NCBI RefSeq assembly: GCF_051014445.1
Contig: NC_135147.1
Coordinates: forward strand, 25,138,479 to 25,202,478
DNA length: 64,000 nt
Direction: 5' to 3'
Origin: Colletes latitarsis
Taxonomy: Eukaryota > Arthropoda > Insecta > Hymenoptera > Colletidae
The translations under genes and the position numbers were made by a program. Under the pieces are notes generated by a model. That model ran no database searches. It was not told the origin of the DNA and worked only from the letters and a program-made list of their open reading frames with translations. Shown here in pieces: positions 22,397 to 34,695 of this stretch; position 1 is the stretch's first letter; each line of letters begins with the position of its first letter.

Positions 22397-24523
22397 ATGT
22401 CTAACAAACCAGTGAAAAAAGCACCTAAAAAGAAGGCATTATACAAACTACCGGATCCGATATCAGCCGGTGAAATATTAACAGATATAACGAAAAAACA
22501 GTGGATTCTCGGAAAATCTATCGGTGTCGGTGGTTTTGGTGAAATTTATTCTGGTAGGTACTCATTTTCGCATTGTTGTCTCGTTTTAATTACAATCGTA
22601 ATCTATGCAATAAACAGAGCTACGTTTTCTGTATATTTATATTTATAAATGACTTAACATCTTACGCAATATACACAAACCGTCTAATTATAATAATTGC
22701 AGCTGCTCCATACAATGGGAAAGTTCCAAAAAATTATCCCAATGTAATCAAAATCGTGAGTATCAATTAGTCGTCTATTTATGCTTAGTTGGTTATCCAA
22801 CATAACATATATTTTGCAAATTAAATTGTTCCAGGAACCACATGAAAATGGGCCATTATTTGTAGAAATGCATTTTTATATGAGAAATGCCAAACCGGAT
22901 GAAAGTGAGTTAAACTTTAATAAAGTTATATTTAAATGGTATATATATGCACATCCAGTTGTTTAATTATTAATTATTTATTTCAGTCGATAGTTGGCGA
23001 AAAAAAAAGAAACTTTCTATGCTTGGGATGCCTCAATACATCGGATCTGGAAGTCATGAATATAAGAATATAAAATACCGATTTGTTGTAATGGATCGGT
23101 ATGGTACAGACTTATGGAAACTATTTGAAGAAAATAATAGACGATTTCCGGAACATACAGTATACAAAATAGCTTTACAAATAGTAAGATCTCATAGAAA
23201 AATTTTTTTTTTGATCATTAGATTTATACAATATTTCACTGGTACTTGATATAGATGAACAAAATATTTACGATTATTTTCAAAATGAAGAATTCAAATT
23301 ATATCTGCATACATTTTAGATACATGTATTAGAATACATCCATTTTAAGACATACGTACATGCAGATATAAAAGGAGCAAATTTGTTGTTAGATTTAAAA
23401 TCTCAAGATAAAGTTTATTTAGTAGATTTTGGTTTGGCTTCCCATTACACGACAAAAGACGAATATAAACGCGATCCAAAAAAAGCACATGATGGAACTA
23501 TTGCGTATACTAGTAGAGATGCTCACATGGGAGGTAAAAATAAAAAACGTCTACGAAATTTGTGAACGTATATTTCTTGTTTCTTGATATTGTATTTTTT
23601 AAATTCTCAGTACCAACAATGCGCGGTGATTTCGAAATTCTGGGTTATAATATGATTCAATGGTTATGTGGTTCACTTTTATGGGAAACAGATTTATTAG
23701 ACCCAGTTGTAGTACAAAAACAAAAGGAAAAAGCATTTGATAATATTCCGGAGTTCTTACGTGACTCTTTTCATGGAACAGTTCCAAATCCTATACTTAA
23801 ATATATGACTCAATTAGCAAGTATGAAATTCAATGAAACACCGAATTACGAAAAATTCAGAAAGATACTAACAGATGGATTGAAAGAATTGTCGCATAAA
23901 CCAGATGGGAAATTAGAATTTAAAACTAACGTTACTAATAATACGCCAAAAATTATAAAGATCACCCCGCAAAAAACGAAAAAAATAGTTGACAAAAATA
24001 GAAAAAGTCCACGTTTAATGTCGATAAAAAATTCAAGTCCTGCAGTGAGTCTTGATGATAGTAATGTAGGCATTATAATGAATAAAAAACGCGGTAATTT
24101 AAAAGACATAAAACAAGCATTGAACAACATCGAATCCGATGAAGAATACGACATAACGATAGTTAAAAAAACAAAGAAATCTGTTAATTCTGTACGTATA
24201 AATAAATCTCGAGAAGAAAAGGCTCAAGTTAAAAATAAAAAAAGACTTGTAAATTATTATGATGAATCGAATTCAGAATCTGAACCAGAGGTAATGCATG
24301 AAATCTTTTTTTTTTCACTTAGTACTCGAACTAATATGTAATTACAGTAAAGTTATACTTTACTATTATTAAGCTATCGTATATCTATATTTCATTGTTG
24401 CAGATTATATCAAAGGGATCACGGTCACGACCTGCTCGGAAGGCAACTTCGAATAGTATAAAAACACCAGAAACATTGAGTATCCGTAAAGCTAGTTCTG
24501 ACGAAGACATGTTTGATGCATAA
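22397..24523 (+). CDS. VRK1: Vaccinia-related kinase 1 type serine/threonine kinase (VRK1/ballchen/NHK-1)
   Basis: Nuclear kinase that in animals phosphorylates BAF and histone H2A during mitosis and meiosis. Seven exons join in phase: 22,397-22,553; 22,703-22,755; 22,835-22,904; 22,987-23,183; 23,320-23,533; 23,611-24,290; 24,404-24,523, giving 496 residues. Visible motifs are the glycine loop GVGGFGEIYS, the VAIK-type lysine in NVIKIEPHENGPLFVE, the catalytic HADIKGANLLL, the metal-binding VDFGLA, and the VRK-specific RRGD-like MRGDFEILGYNMIQWL helix. HAD instead of HGD in the catalytic loop is also what insect NHK-1 proteins show. The basic C-terminal tail (KKTKK, NKKR, KKRLVNYYDE) is typical for DNA or nuclear binding. 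The gene is convergent with NEMF; about 580 bp separate the stops. The start is the first ATG of the conserved N terminus (MSNKPVKKAPKKK). Confidence 0.95.
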
Positions 24524-24713
24524 TTATTATAAGTATTAACCATGTCTTAATGCATTGACACGCATTAAGAGTAATCTTAATTTAGTAGAACTTTTGTACA
24601 TTGCTGTATTTTTATTGAAATTTATAAAGGCAATGTTTGTTAATATGTAAATTGCGCAAAAGAACTACTATTTGCAAGTGCGTGTTACCTTTCACGTAAT
24701 TTATATTGAGAAA

Positions 24714-24719
24714 AATAAA
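24714..24719 (+). terminator. Poly(A) signal of the VRK1-type gene
   Basis: AATAAA about 190 bp after the stop, in the 577-bp gap to the convergent NEMF stop. Confidence 0.5.
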
Positions 24720-25099
24720 TATATTTTGATACGCCCTCGAGTTAAAAAATTGTACAAAATATATAAAGTTAGCAACAAGTTTATGTGAATACGAACATAA
24801 AAAATACGCTATGAATTATTTGGTGATAAAAATTCGTATTTTACTTAAACAATCTATTCTTGAAAATATTTTTATCGGTCTATCAATTCTGTACAAGCAC
24901 ATTATTATATATACATACAAATACATAGACATTTACTAACAATGTTTAAAAATTATATAGATCTTATAATATTTTCATGTATACCTCGCGCACTCCTTGG
25001 CAAAGACAATAATTTATCCATAATATAAATCGGATTGAAATCTTCTCTATATACATTCTGTGTTGAAATATTGTTAAATATTATACATACTAGAAATAC

Positions 25100-28000
25100 T
25101 TACTTCTTCAGTTTTTGTATTTGCGGAGCGCTTATTTTAACTTTTCCAGGAATATTCCTAGCTATTGTTTCACCTTTAACAGCTTTCAACAAGTCCTTTT
25201 CTCGCGAAGTAGTTTCTTTATCTTTCATAAATACCGCTAAGGCAGTTTTCGCTGCCTTACCTCTCTTACACATTCCCGGTGTTAATTTTACCTTGAATCT
25301 GAAAAACAATACGTTACATAAAGAAAAAGAAATTACAAATTTTTAATACAAGCTGTCCCATTTTATTCACGTCGCTATTAAAATGGAACACTGTATAAAA
25401 GCGATACGAGGTGAACATTTCGATTTACTTGTAATTTAATATTGCATTATACGGTGCCACTACTGGTACGGCGAACAACAATTCGTCTTCTGTGACAGGT
25501 TTTCCTGTTAACTGATTTAGCATGTCTACTTCCGGTCCCGGACCCGTGTCTTCCTCGTCAATATTGTCCACAGTTTGAGTATTTTGCGGTCGAGTTGGTT
25601 TCGTTATATTCTTTTTCTTTCCTTGTTGTTTTGGCCCTGATGGATCTCTATTTTTACTTTTTCGTTTATCTTCTTTCGCAACACCTGCTGACTGAATAGT
25701 GTTACAAAATTAATAACAAATAAAAACCTTTCTCCAAATTTTACCACCAAGTACAATTGTACTATAATGTGTATGTTTGTAATAATATCAATATTATCAA
25801 GATGAACTATTCTTACTTGAAGAATCTGCATAGATAGTCTTCTGTCTTCCTCATCTTGGTCTTTATATTTTTCTTTCATTTTCTTCAATTTTCCCTTCTG
25901 TCCCCGTTTTAATACTGCTTGACCATTTTTTTTAGTTTCTACCTCAATCTTTTCACTTTCTTTTTTATAAGGTTCTTTCTGCGTATTTTTCGAACTTTTT
26001 TCCTTTGCTACAGTTTTTAATATTACCGGTTTATCGTCACCCAAATATATTACATTTTCTTCGTCTTTTTGCAACATCGTTGACTGACTATTATCGACAA
26101 GTAGTTTCATTCTATGCACGAACATAATTACGCGTGAGATATAATTTTCAATAATAAGAAGCAAATCTATATCCTGTAACTTACTTTGGACCAGACACAT
26201 CGATCTTAATTTGCGTATCGGGAAATTGAGATGTGTTATCGTCTTTGTCGTTAGCATCTTCGATTAAGTCTTCTTTGGATTCTTCTTCAACAGGATCTAA
26301 ATAATCCGTTTTCTCTGGCTGTTCGTCTATTTAATTTATAATCCGAATTAGTTGTGGTCAATTTATTACTTATTTTATATATTTTTACGTTCGACATTTC
26401 ACCTTCTTCAGAATCCTCTATTAATTCGATTTCTCGATCTTCTTCGATTATCGATTCTACGTGTTCACTTTCGTCGTCTACAACTCGAACCCTCCTCTCG
26501 TCTTTGTGCCTTTCAATCGAACTTTCTTCCAAGCGAAATAGGAATCCTAATCCCATAATTAATTGACACGGTGGTAGATAATTCTTTTTCCCGCGAATCA
26601 TGAACGATCCAGTAGTAAGATATTCGCCAGTTGGAGCAGTTTTCGACACCTGATCATTATTTACCCACCACGCTCCTGTAACCACCTTAGCTTCCCACGC
26701 AATACTAATAAGGTAATTGTTAATTATCATATCTTTATAATAAAAAAATATACGTGAATAAGGTACAATCGCTGGCCTACCTATAGGCAACAGCCATTGT
26801 GCCTGCTTCAGCTAAAGTTTTTGGAGGCACAGGATTGCCACCCGGATTTTTAATAACTATCGAACTAGCACCAGTTAAATCAGCATGAACATATACATCT
26901 CCAGATTTAAGACACCTTTTTACAATAAATTCGTTCTGCTGTTGGTCTTTTCCACCAATTACTAACAAATCATAAAATTATTAATATAACAATAATCAGA
27001 ATATTAATACGTTACTATAATAGCTACCTAGATAATTTTCGGAGCTAATAAACCAATAAAATTTTTCGAACCAATAGATTTTCCTCAATTTGTTAATAGT
27101 ATGAATGGCTTGCACTTCTTTTAACGCTTGCTTTGTCTTTTTCTCTGCAGACTTTAAGGCTTTATCTTGAGACTCTAATGTTTTCTGCTGCTTTTTAGCC
27201 GCCGATCTCTTTTGATCGTAATACATTCTAGCATTTCCGAAAGCCGTGTGGGCTAAATCGATATCGATTAACATCGGTTTCAATTCCGATTCCTCGTCGC
27301 TGTCCACGTAAGGATCGTGTAACAATAACGAAACGTGATTTGTTTCCAATTTTAACTGCTTAATTGCAGATGCAACAGGATCTCCCCTACTATCTGCTTC
27401 TTTTAATAGAACTTTTATATCCGGCCAAGACATTTGATTCGCAAGAGCACTTTGTATAGCTAATATAGCATTATCCACTAATCCTTGATTTCTGGATATT
27501 AATTCTGCTTTCTGTTTATCTAACTCTTGAGTTTTCTCCAATGTCATTAGTCTCTGATCGTGATCTTTTTTTACATTTTGCAATTTCTTGACGGCTTCGC
27601 GTTCCTGTTGCAACACTTTTAAATCTAACTTCTGGCCTTCCATGGTGGAAAAATATTCATCCACAGCAGCGTCAAAAGAAGTAAATTCTTTATAAGGACA
27701 GTTTTTCTGTTGTTCGAATAAAAACGGATGAAATTCGATATTGGTATATATAATTTCATCTTTGCCATCTGGAGTCGGTTTTATTTCCTTCTTTTGTATA
27801 ATATATCCCGGAGAAACATTTCTTTTCGCAGAATCTATCATTTCATTCGCGTATTCTAATGCTAAAGTTAACTTTGGCATGTCTTCTACAACATTAAAAT
27901 CTTTCCCAATCTTACAATTGGGAGGAAAACCATATTTTAATAAAACGTGAGTGATTACACTAGAACCAAATTCTAAAAGTGGATTTAGGACATTTTTAAG

Positions 28001-29246
28001 ATTCTCTCCTTCTTTAGCCTTCTCAAGACGTTGCTGAATTTCTTCCATAGGCGGTGTTGTGTTTTTATGAGCACGATCTGTAGGATATTGATCCTCAATA
28101 CCAAACCTAATCATGACATATTTTTTTTTAACATTCTTTTACATTTATATAATATACAGGGTGTTCAGCCACCCATGGGAAAAATTTTAATGGGAGATTC
28201 TAAAGGCCAAAATAAGACGAAAATCAAGAATATCAATTTGTTGATGGTGGCTTTGTTAAAAAGTTATAGAAACATTTCCGGCCACACAGTATATTTTCGG
28301 TGAAGAATTTTTTTCTCGAAAGTGCGTAAGATTTCGAGGGTATGTCTATTCACCAAAAATGATTGTAATTGACCCCTACAACCGAAAATAATTTTTCCGT
28401 GAATGATTTGAAATTTTTTAATTTAATTTTTTAATAACTTTTTAACGAAGCCTCAATCAACAAATTAATATTCTTGATTTTCGTCTTATTTTGGCCTCTA
28501 GAATCTCCTATTAAAATTTTTATAATTTTATCATGTTGATAATTGATTTTTTTTCTTACTTAATTTTATCTCCCTCTGTATAAGGTCTCAAAATGTTTAA
28601 AATAGTCATTTTGTAATCTGTAAGAACTATATTACCACGATCATATAACTCTAGAATTATATGATAAGCTGCCTCTTCACTTCCAAATTTTAAATCTATT
28701 ATTCGATCTACACCTATTTGACTAAGACTTTCGAGTCGTTTATTCTTGAGATGTTTACGCATCTATGAAAATTAAGGAATTACAATAAATAAATACATTC
28801 GAAACGAATAATTCTTTAACTTAATATCTCTGTAGAAAATAATTAAAATATTAATACTACGTACCTTCATAGAAAATCCTGATGGTGCTACATTTTTTGG
28901 CCATTCAAATGCTGTTGTGTGAATTCTATAACCAGATTCTAGTAATAGAATACATTTTTCTTCGTTTCGTTGAAAACGTATAAGATAAGTACGGTGATTA
29001 ATGTCGTATATTTGATTAACACGCATACCAATGAGCCTAAAAATCAAGATGAATTGTACGTACGAATGCATTCTTATTGTATTTATCAACACACAAATCT
29101 TTCAAATAGTTTAAACGAAACGTATTGTATTTACATCTTTAACCATAACCTCTGTAATGAAAAAAAATTATGCTTTTGTGATTTACTTACTTTTGAAGCT
29201 CACTTATAGAGCAGACAATATCGTAAGAATTAAATCGGTTCTTCAT
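25100..29246 (-). CDS. Clbn: NEMF/Caliban/Rqc2, ribosome-associated quality control factor
   Basis: Binds stalled 60S subunits carrying peptidyl-tRNA and directs C-terminal tailing and Ltn1-dependent ubiquitination. Ten exons on the minus strand: 29,246-29,191; 29,036-28,865; 28,762-28,560; 28,106-27,028; 26,961-26,781; 26,704-26,389; 26,318-26,185; 26,111-25,817; 25,691-25,429; 25,298-25,100, total 965 residues with consistent phases. NFACT-N begins MKNRFNSYDI; Asp9 and the GVDR motif (about Asp95-Arg96) match the residues needed for CAT-tailing in yeast Rqc2. Then a coiled-coil middle, WFEKFYWFISSENYL, the NFACT-R segment with VHADLTGASS and KTAPTGEYLTTGSFMIRGKK, an acidic/lysine-rich stretch with KLKKMKEKYKDQDEEDR, and the NFACT-C end with KVKLTPG and NIPGKVK. 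The intron between exons 6 and 7 (about 70 bp) is inferred from a needed frame change. The last codon overlaps a GTAAGT, so another terminal exon is possible. Confidence 0.93.
28157..28530. mobile_element. Foldback DNA element (MITE) in NEMF intron 3
   Basis: Preceded by TA and starting CAGGGTGTTC, the segment has long inverted arms: about 28,180-28,266 and 28,435-28,522. Each contains AATAAGACGAAAATCAAGAA and GGAGATTCTA(a/g)AGGCC, or the complements. The arms match for about 87 bp with few differences. The outermost right end (expected GAACACCCTG) is absent or decayed. No transposase is present. It lies wholly within the intron, between a 28,559 donor and a 28,107 acceptor on the minus strand. 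Confidence 0.75.
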
Positions 29247-29998
29247 GTTTACGTATATGCTATTTCTTATACTTGAAAAATAAGTTGCAATGTTATAATC
29301 TTGACGTGTGTAACTACGCTCGATTCAACGAGAACTGGCAGAAAATATAAACAGAGAGCAGCCCCTGAGAAGGGCCCTCGCATGATGCATTAAATTCAAT
29401 CAAGATGATTTAATCGCAAATTACAAATTATATTGCAGCTTTGTTGGTCAAATTATCGAACACAAATTTTGGCAATTGGACCATTATATTGTCATTAACT
29501 GAATCATTTATAATTAATTTAAACTCTGATAGTTCAAACACAGAATCAACATAAGTTGTTGATAGTAATAAATAGATAAATTAAACGTTGAAATATAGTT
29601 TTTCATACTTTAATTTGAATTATCATCATATAATAATATCACATTAATATTGAGGATGATTATATTTTGTTCAAAAAATTAGCTTCTTTCCCCATCATTT
29701 AGGGATCTCGCTATTACGGCCCTGGTGCACGTTTGGTGCATGCGGCGAAGCGCAATTGTCAATCGCATGACATGCCAACACGAATATTAAATTTAATGAA
29801 ATTAATTTCAAATATTGTACACGAATATAGAGCATTAGATCATTGACATTTTCATAACAATAAACTGTAATTAAGTTAGCACATTTGATATAAAATAAAA
29901 GATTATTATTTTCTTGCTACCACCAATAGCAAATGGTGCAATGGTGCAAAGGTATAAGTTAGAAAATGACACTGGAACAATAATCGGTTTTAAAAATT
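29247..29998. other. Intergenic region between NEMF and RpS16
   Basis: About 750 bp of AT-rich sequence holding the NEMF promoter. A GC-richer patch at about 29,705-29,765 (CGCTATTACGGCCCTGGTGC, GGTGCATGCGGCGAAGCGC) stands out, but I recognise no feature in it. Confidence 0.35.
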
Positions 29999-30004
29999 TT
30001 TATT
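29999..30004 (-). terminator. Poly(A) signal of RpS16
   Basis: TTTATT on the + strand is AATAAA for the minus-strand RpS16 transcript, about 40 bp after the stop. Confidence 0.5.
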
Positions 30005-30042
30005 CAGCATATGAATAAAATGTAAGGTGAAATTTGTAAATA

Positions 30043-31316
30043 TTAACGATAAGATTTTTGGTATCTGGCCCTGGCACCTGGACCACCAAATTTTTTTGGC
30101 TCGCACCGCCTCGGGTCAGCAACTAGGAGGGTACGATCATATTGAATAAGGATATCTTTTACTTCCTTTTTACTTGCTTCATCAACATCTGGGAAAAGAT
30201 ATTCTAAATGTTATATATGTTTTGCATACATTAATATTTTCAGTATCACTGTTACATGTTTATACAGTAGTGCCCACTTAAGTGTTCGCGTTCGGGACGG
30301 GCCTCGATCACTTAAGTGGGCATGGTCATTTCTCAGAATTCAATGGAAATAAGGAAAGATGATAAGTGCGAGTGAGATACAATAGTTGACACCCGAAACC
30401 ATATACTTACATATATACAATGTATTGATAACGACCGGCGTCAAGTTACGCTCGACACGCTCGATGTTCAAAGCCGCTTAACTTCCAAGAATTGGTGGGG
30501 ATAACCGCGAACATTTCAGTGGGCACTACTGTATTTTGCAGACAATATAAATCTTTCCTTTATACTTACACTTCTGATAGTATGCAACAAGAGCTTTGGA
30601 AATAGCTTGACGGATAGCATAAATTTGTGCTACATGACCACCTCCATTTACTCTTACTCTAATGTCAACGCCGGAGAACTTTTCCTATGATAAAAAACAT
30701 AATAAGTTGTATATCACCGTTTCAAATAGACATATCCTTCATCTAGAGAACATGTAATTTATCTTCTCAGTGTCCTTGTCTATAATCACAAATAGTCATG
30801 TTCGGAATAAGAGAACATCATGGATTCTTGTCAAGAAGTTTACAAATTATTTTTCTTTAATCAGATGTTACGTATAAAATCTTGCTGCACGAGTTCACAG
30901 CACCAGTAAAGCGTGACTTTTCTAGTTTCGTGACAGTTATCGCGTTAACGAGTACTCACTTTGCCAAGTAATAAAATCGGCTCCTGCAATTTGTATTGCA
31001 ATACACGAGGCTCCACTAATTCCAGTGGCCGTCCATTAACACGAAGATTTCCACGTCCTCGTTTGCAATATGCGACCGCGGTTGCGCTTTTCTGTAAATA
31101 GAAACGTGCATAATTATGTAGAAACACGCGCAAACATAACCTCGCTTATTTGTTGGCGGTTCCACTTACTTTGCGCCCGAACACTTGCACGGACTGGATC
31201 GGTTCCTTCTGTTTCTGTAAAGAAAATCACGCGTTAGCTTCAAAACATACATTTACTTTTTTATAAAGTCGGATAAACTTGAACAATCAGCGGCATGAAA
31301 AATTCACCTTCTGCAT
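30043..31316 (-). CDS. RpS16: 40S ribosomal protein S16 (uS9)
   Basis: Component of the small ribosomal subunit whose C-terminal tail reaches the P-site tRNA. Five exons on the minus strand: 31,316-31,308 (only M-Q-K), 31,214-31,170, 31,091-30,960, 30,684-30,570, 30,188-30,043. Together they give 148 residues, the usual animal length. Visible family blocks: VQVFGRK, TAVAYCKRG, VNGRPLELVEPR, LQYKLQEPILLLGK, VRVNGGGHVAQIYAIRQAIS, and the conserved C terminus GARARYQKSYR. The 9-nt first coding exon is easily missed by gene finders. The short 5' leader is pyrimidine-rich, as expected for a TOP mRNA. Intron 4 carries a Tigger-like element. Confidence 0.97.
30263..30533. mobile_element. Tigger/pogo-like MITE in RpS16 intron 4
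   Basis: Begins TA-CAGTAGTGCCCACTTAAG at 30,263 and ends in the inverted form, CAGTGGGCACTACTG-TA at 30,533. The 267-bp element has about 26-bp terminal inverted repeats (CAGTAGTGCCCACT..(a)TGTTCGCG) and a TA target duplication, as expected for the pogo/Tigger branch of Tc1-mariner. A second inverted copy of the terminus (GATCACTTAAGTGGGCA) sits about 40 bp inside the left end. It contains no transposase. Confidence 0.85.
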
Positions 31317-31329
31317 TTTGGAAAGCACG

Positions 31330-31375
31330 TCGTGGAAAGGAAGTGGAACAAAGACGCCATGATGTTTTCGTCAGT
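31330..31375 (-). promoter_or_regulatory. RpS16: RpS16 core promoter / TOP start region (candidate)
   Basis: Reading the minus strand just upstream of the start codon gives ATCATGGCGTCTTTGTTCCA then CTTCCTTTCCACG. The C/T-rich stretch is a plausible 5' terminal oligopyrimidine start. No transcript evidence is available. Confidence 0.3.
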
Positions 31376-31552
31376 AGTACTACGGTAATCATATACAAAA
31401 CAATTTCCGTTTATCAGCGCAAAATATAAAATTAGTCACGCCAGCCATATTCGGAAAAAAGTTTATATAAATCAGTTATACACGTATTCAATGGCTTTTT
31501 AATTTGTACTATTGATGTACCTTAAAAACAGAAAAAATACGTCACATATTTC

Positions 31553-31798
31553 TTAGTAATTGTGTGATGCAGACTGTATAACCTGTACACGGGTTGTATC
31601 ACAAAATTGTTTATTTATATTAGTTTTTTCTAAGAAAAAATTACGAAAAATTAATATGATTTTAAGATGTTCATCGTGGTGTATCTCCGTAATTTGCCGC
31701 GTAAAAGAATCGTTATTCATTTTATAGACATTGGCGCGATCAGACCTGTTGAAAGTTTTGCGAATATAACGAGGTATGTACTCTTCATCCGTTGACAT
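31553..31798 (-). CDS. Unrecognised 81-residue open frame upstream of RpS16
   Basis: Single ATG-to-stop frame, MSTDEEYIPRYIRKTFNRSD then RANVYKMNND, ending in IQSASHNY. It has an ordinary, charged composition without low complexity, signal peptide or clear membrane segment, in an AT-rich spacer where long frames are less expected. I do not recognise a family. It lies about 240 bp upstream of the RpS16 start codon on the same strand. It could be a small single-exon gene, one exon of a larger gene, or chance. Confidence 0.3.
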   Translation of the reverse strand: MSTDEEYIPRYIRKTFNRSDRANVYKMNNDSFTRQITEIHHDEHLKIILIFRNFFLEKTNINKQFCDTTRVQVIQSASHNY

Positions 31799-32116
31799 TT
31801 AATCACTATTCTTATTCTTGTTCACATTTTACAAGTGCCTTCATTTAATGTTAGCATTTAATGATTTGCTTTAAATTTTTATTTCATTTTTGTTACGGTC
31901 GAATGCAAATAACATGTTGTTGGCGCCCAAACGACGCCATGACACATGACGATCAATTCAAACGAATTGCAAATGGCGTATTGGCAAAATCTAATTTATT
32001 ATAGCAAGTAACATACATACATTTTAAAAGAAACAACAAGAAATGAAAAGAAGTGTCTCATTAATATCATTTATTATAATGCTTGTTTAAACATTGTTAA
32101 ATTAGTAAATATTAAT

Positions 32117-33796
32117 TTAACAGCCCGGAACGTCGTCTTTGTAGTTGCAGCTATCAATGGACATATCAAAAGCAAGTCCTTCGGGGCAATGAAACGTGAA
32201 TACCCGATATTGTTCACCGATCACGTTCTGACAATAGTAGAACGTTGAACAGTCTTGCGGATTGAGAACGTATCCCTCGTGTGTACAGATAGAGTCTGAT
32301 TTTGTAAGCGACTGTGTTGTACTAGCTGGCGTTGAAGTTGCCTGGGTCAGTACTGAAGTTGCATGCGCCGGTAAATTAGATTTAAGAGCTGGTACATTGT
32401 CTCTCAAAACGCTGTTCAAAGCAGTCAAAAGAGGATACTTCGAACCACAAGTACCACGGAAATCATCGGTATCGACGCTCCACAGCATAGCGCCGCCAAG
32501 ACCCATAGAGTTGATATATTTGCCCTTCTCTAGAAGAGACCTGAAAATGAACACGAATGCACAAGTTCCTACGTTGCTCCCTCCTCTTGAAGATAAGAAG
32601 TAAAACACTCACGTAACATCATCGTATCCAACCCATTGATTGCCCTTGAAAGCGTAAGGCACGCGTTGATCTGGCTCACGGACAACGGTCCAGTCACCCT
32701 CGCGTAAATTCATGCAAATTTCGTTGTACCCTAACATACCCTCCTCCGTCGTATAAGGACCAGCAGTTCCAGGACCACTGGCTGGAGCACCTACTCCGTT
32801 ATCATTAGCATTTGCTAGTGTAAAAGATCTACCATATGAGGGAACACCAAGCATGAGCTTCTCAGCTGGTGCACCATTCCGCAGCCAATAAGTAACCGAT
32901 GCATTCTGAAAATTAAGGATATCGACGCGTGTACGTTCCGCAATGCCTCGTGCAACGTATGCAGGATCATTTCGTGTACCAATAATCATATACATACGAC
33001 GTTGAGTTTAGCTTGGGAACCAGATTCTTTGGGCGAAGCGTACAAAGGAGCGTTGATGCCCACATTTCTGTTCCAGGAACCGTTAAAATCGTACGCCATA
33101 AGATTGATGAGATCAACGTGTTTCGATATTTCTGGGATGATGTAGGATTGAGAGGCAGACCCCTCGGCAGCAGCCACGGCCACGCTGAGGATGTAACCGT
33201 ACTTGTTGAACTCCTGTTTGAGATCCTTCAACAGAGTCACGAAGTTTCCCCTATCGGATGGTTGACCGCCGCGTTGATTGGGATATTCCCAGTCGACGTC
33301 GAAGCCATCGAAGTCGTACTTTTTCAAGAAGTTCACCACATTCTGGACGAATCTAGCACGCAGAGTAGGATCACTGGCGACCTGAGAGTACTTGGAGGAT
33401 CCCTCGTTCCAACCACCGATAGCGATCATCGCCTTGGTGCTTGGACTCGAGTGACGGAGCTCGGTGAATTTTCCGTAACCGTTTTTACCGCCACTGTCTG
33501 ACAAGTCAGCCCATGGATCCAGAATTCTGACATCACCGTTGGTGGTGATACCAGCGAAAGTGTAGATCATGTGGGTACATAAACGCGGGTCGATGTCGGA
33601 GACCTGGAAGTTGCCCAGTCCATGACGGTAGACCGCCCAGCTACCAAAGTAACAGACGATCTTTCCTAGAGAGAAGGATCATTAGATATTATTGATGATA
33701 TAAGCTGGTAAGGGGCACAATTTGATAGTTACTGTCGGCCGCAAGACTGATAGCAACGAACGCCAGGAAAGTAGCCAAATATACTGCTTTAAACAT
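32117..33796 (-). CDS. Chitinase, GH18 plus CBM14 (tandem copy A)
   Basis: Secreted chitinase that cleaves beta-1,4 links in chitin of cuticle or gut lining. Exons on the minus strand: 33,796-33,733; 33,665-32,998; 32,905-32,613; 32,540-32,117, in total 482 residues. Signal peptide MFKAVYLATFLAFVAISLA; GH18 begins KIVCYFGSWAVYR; the catalytic motif FDGFDVDWEYP has the three Asp and the acid Glu intact; then substrate-groove blocks MAYDFNGSW and YGRSFTLAN. A short Thr/Ser linker leads to a six-Cys CBM14 chitin-binding domain (about 425-482), with CSTFYYCQN and FHCPEGLAFD. The ATG is the first codon after a TTTTCAG acceptor, and a noncoding exon ending at 34,250 (donor GTAAGAAAT) probably precedes it. 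The plan fits insect chitinases of the Cht4/Cht9 kind; the exact subgroup is not decided. Confidence 0.93.
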
Positions 33797-34695
33797 CTGA
33801 AAACGAATAATTCCTATAATGTAACAGAGAATATTAACATCATTTCTAAAGAGTGTCTACGTAAACACATGCGTAAGAAATCATCGTATAACGTGTTTAA
33901 AAAATTGCTATAATTCTCTAACAACGTGAGGGATCAGAACCGCGTACAACGATAAAGGAATTCCACTTGCACAAGGAGATTCTCATTTGTGTAAACACTT
34001 CGATAAAAATATATTCATTTTTACGGAATAGTTTTTTGAGGAATTGGTCGAATTGTTTCATTTTTAAACGACCTATCGTCACATTTTGTACGAGTTATAA
34101 GCCTCGTATAACGCGATTTGTTATACCACGTAATATACCCCCAATATTATATGGAGGTGTACTGTATTTATTTACTGCAATTATTTTTTTTCCTTAGCAA
34201 TGAACAACATATTTCTATAAGCTTATTCTACGGAATGTGAATTTCTTACCATAGCGATCAAGCTTCAATCTCTTCAAATTCTTTCTGACACTGTAACAAT
34301 AATAGTTCATTCGTCTTACTTATATTCTCCTTATCTTTACTTATTTGCATTCGAATGTATCACCAAATTAAATGAATAATTTGTACGGACATATGTGGTA
34401 ACATTAAATATTTATTTAGTATTAAACCGGTAACAACTACACAAGCCATACCAATTCTATGTCTCACAACTCTCAACGAACACTTGTACTTTTAATTAGG
34501 TCACAATTTACGTAATTTTAAGCAGCGTTTAAGCACCTACTAATTTTGTGCAAACTATATATAGTTACGCGTTAGACATTTTGAAAACATTTACGAAGAT
34601 TTGTTGACAAGGTACATGACCTTGTATTAAAAATTACAAATCTTTTTACGTTCTATATGCAATAATTATAAACAGTTTAGATTATGTATTAAATT

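Noticed and set aside
31915..31935. TGGCGCCCAAACGACG resembling a retroviral-type primer-binding site
   Set aside because: No LTR end before it and no retroelement coding sequence nearby; a short match can be chance.
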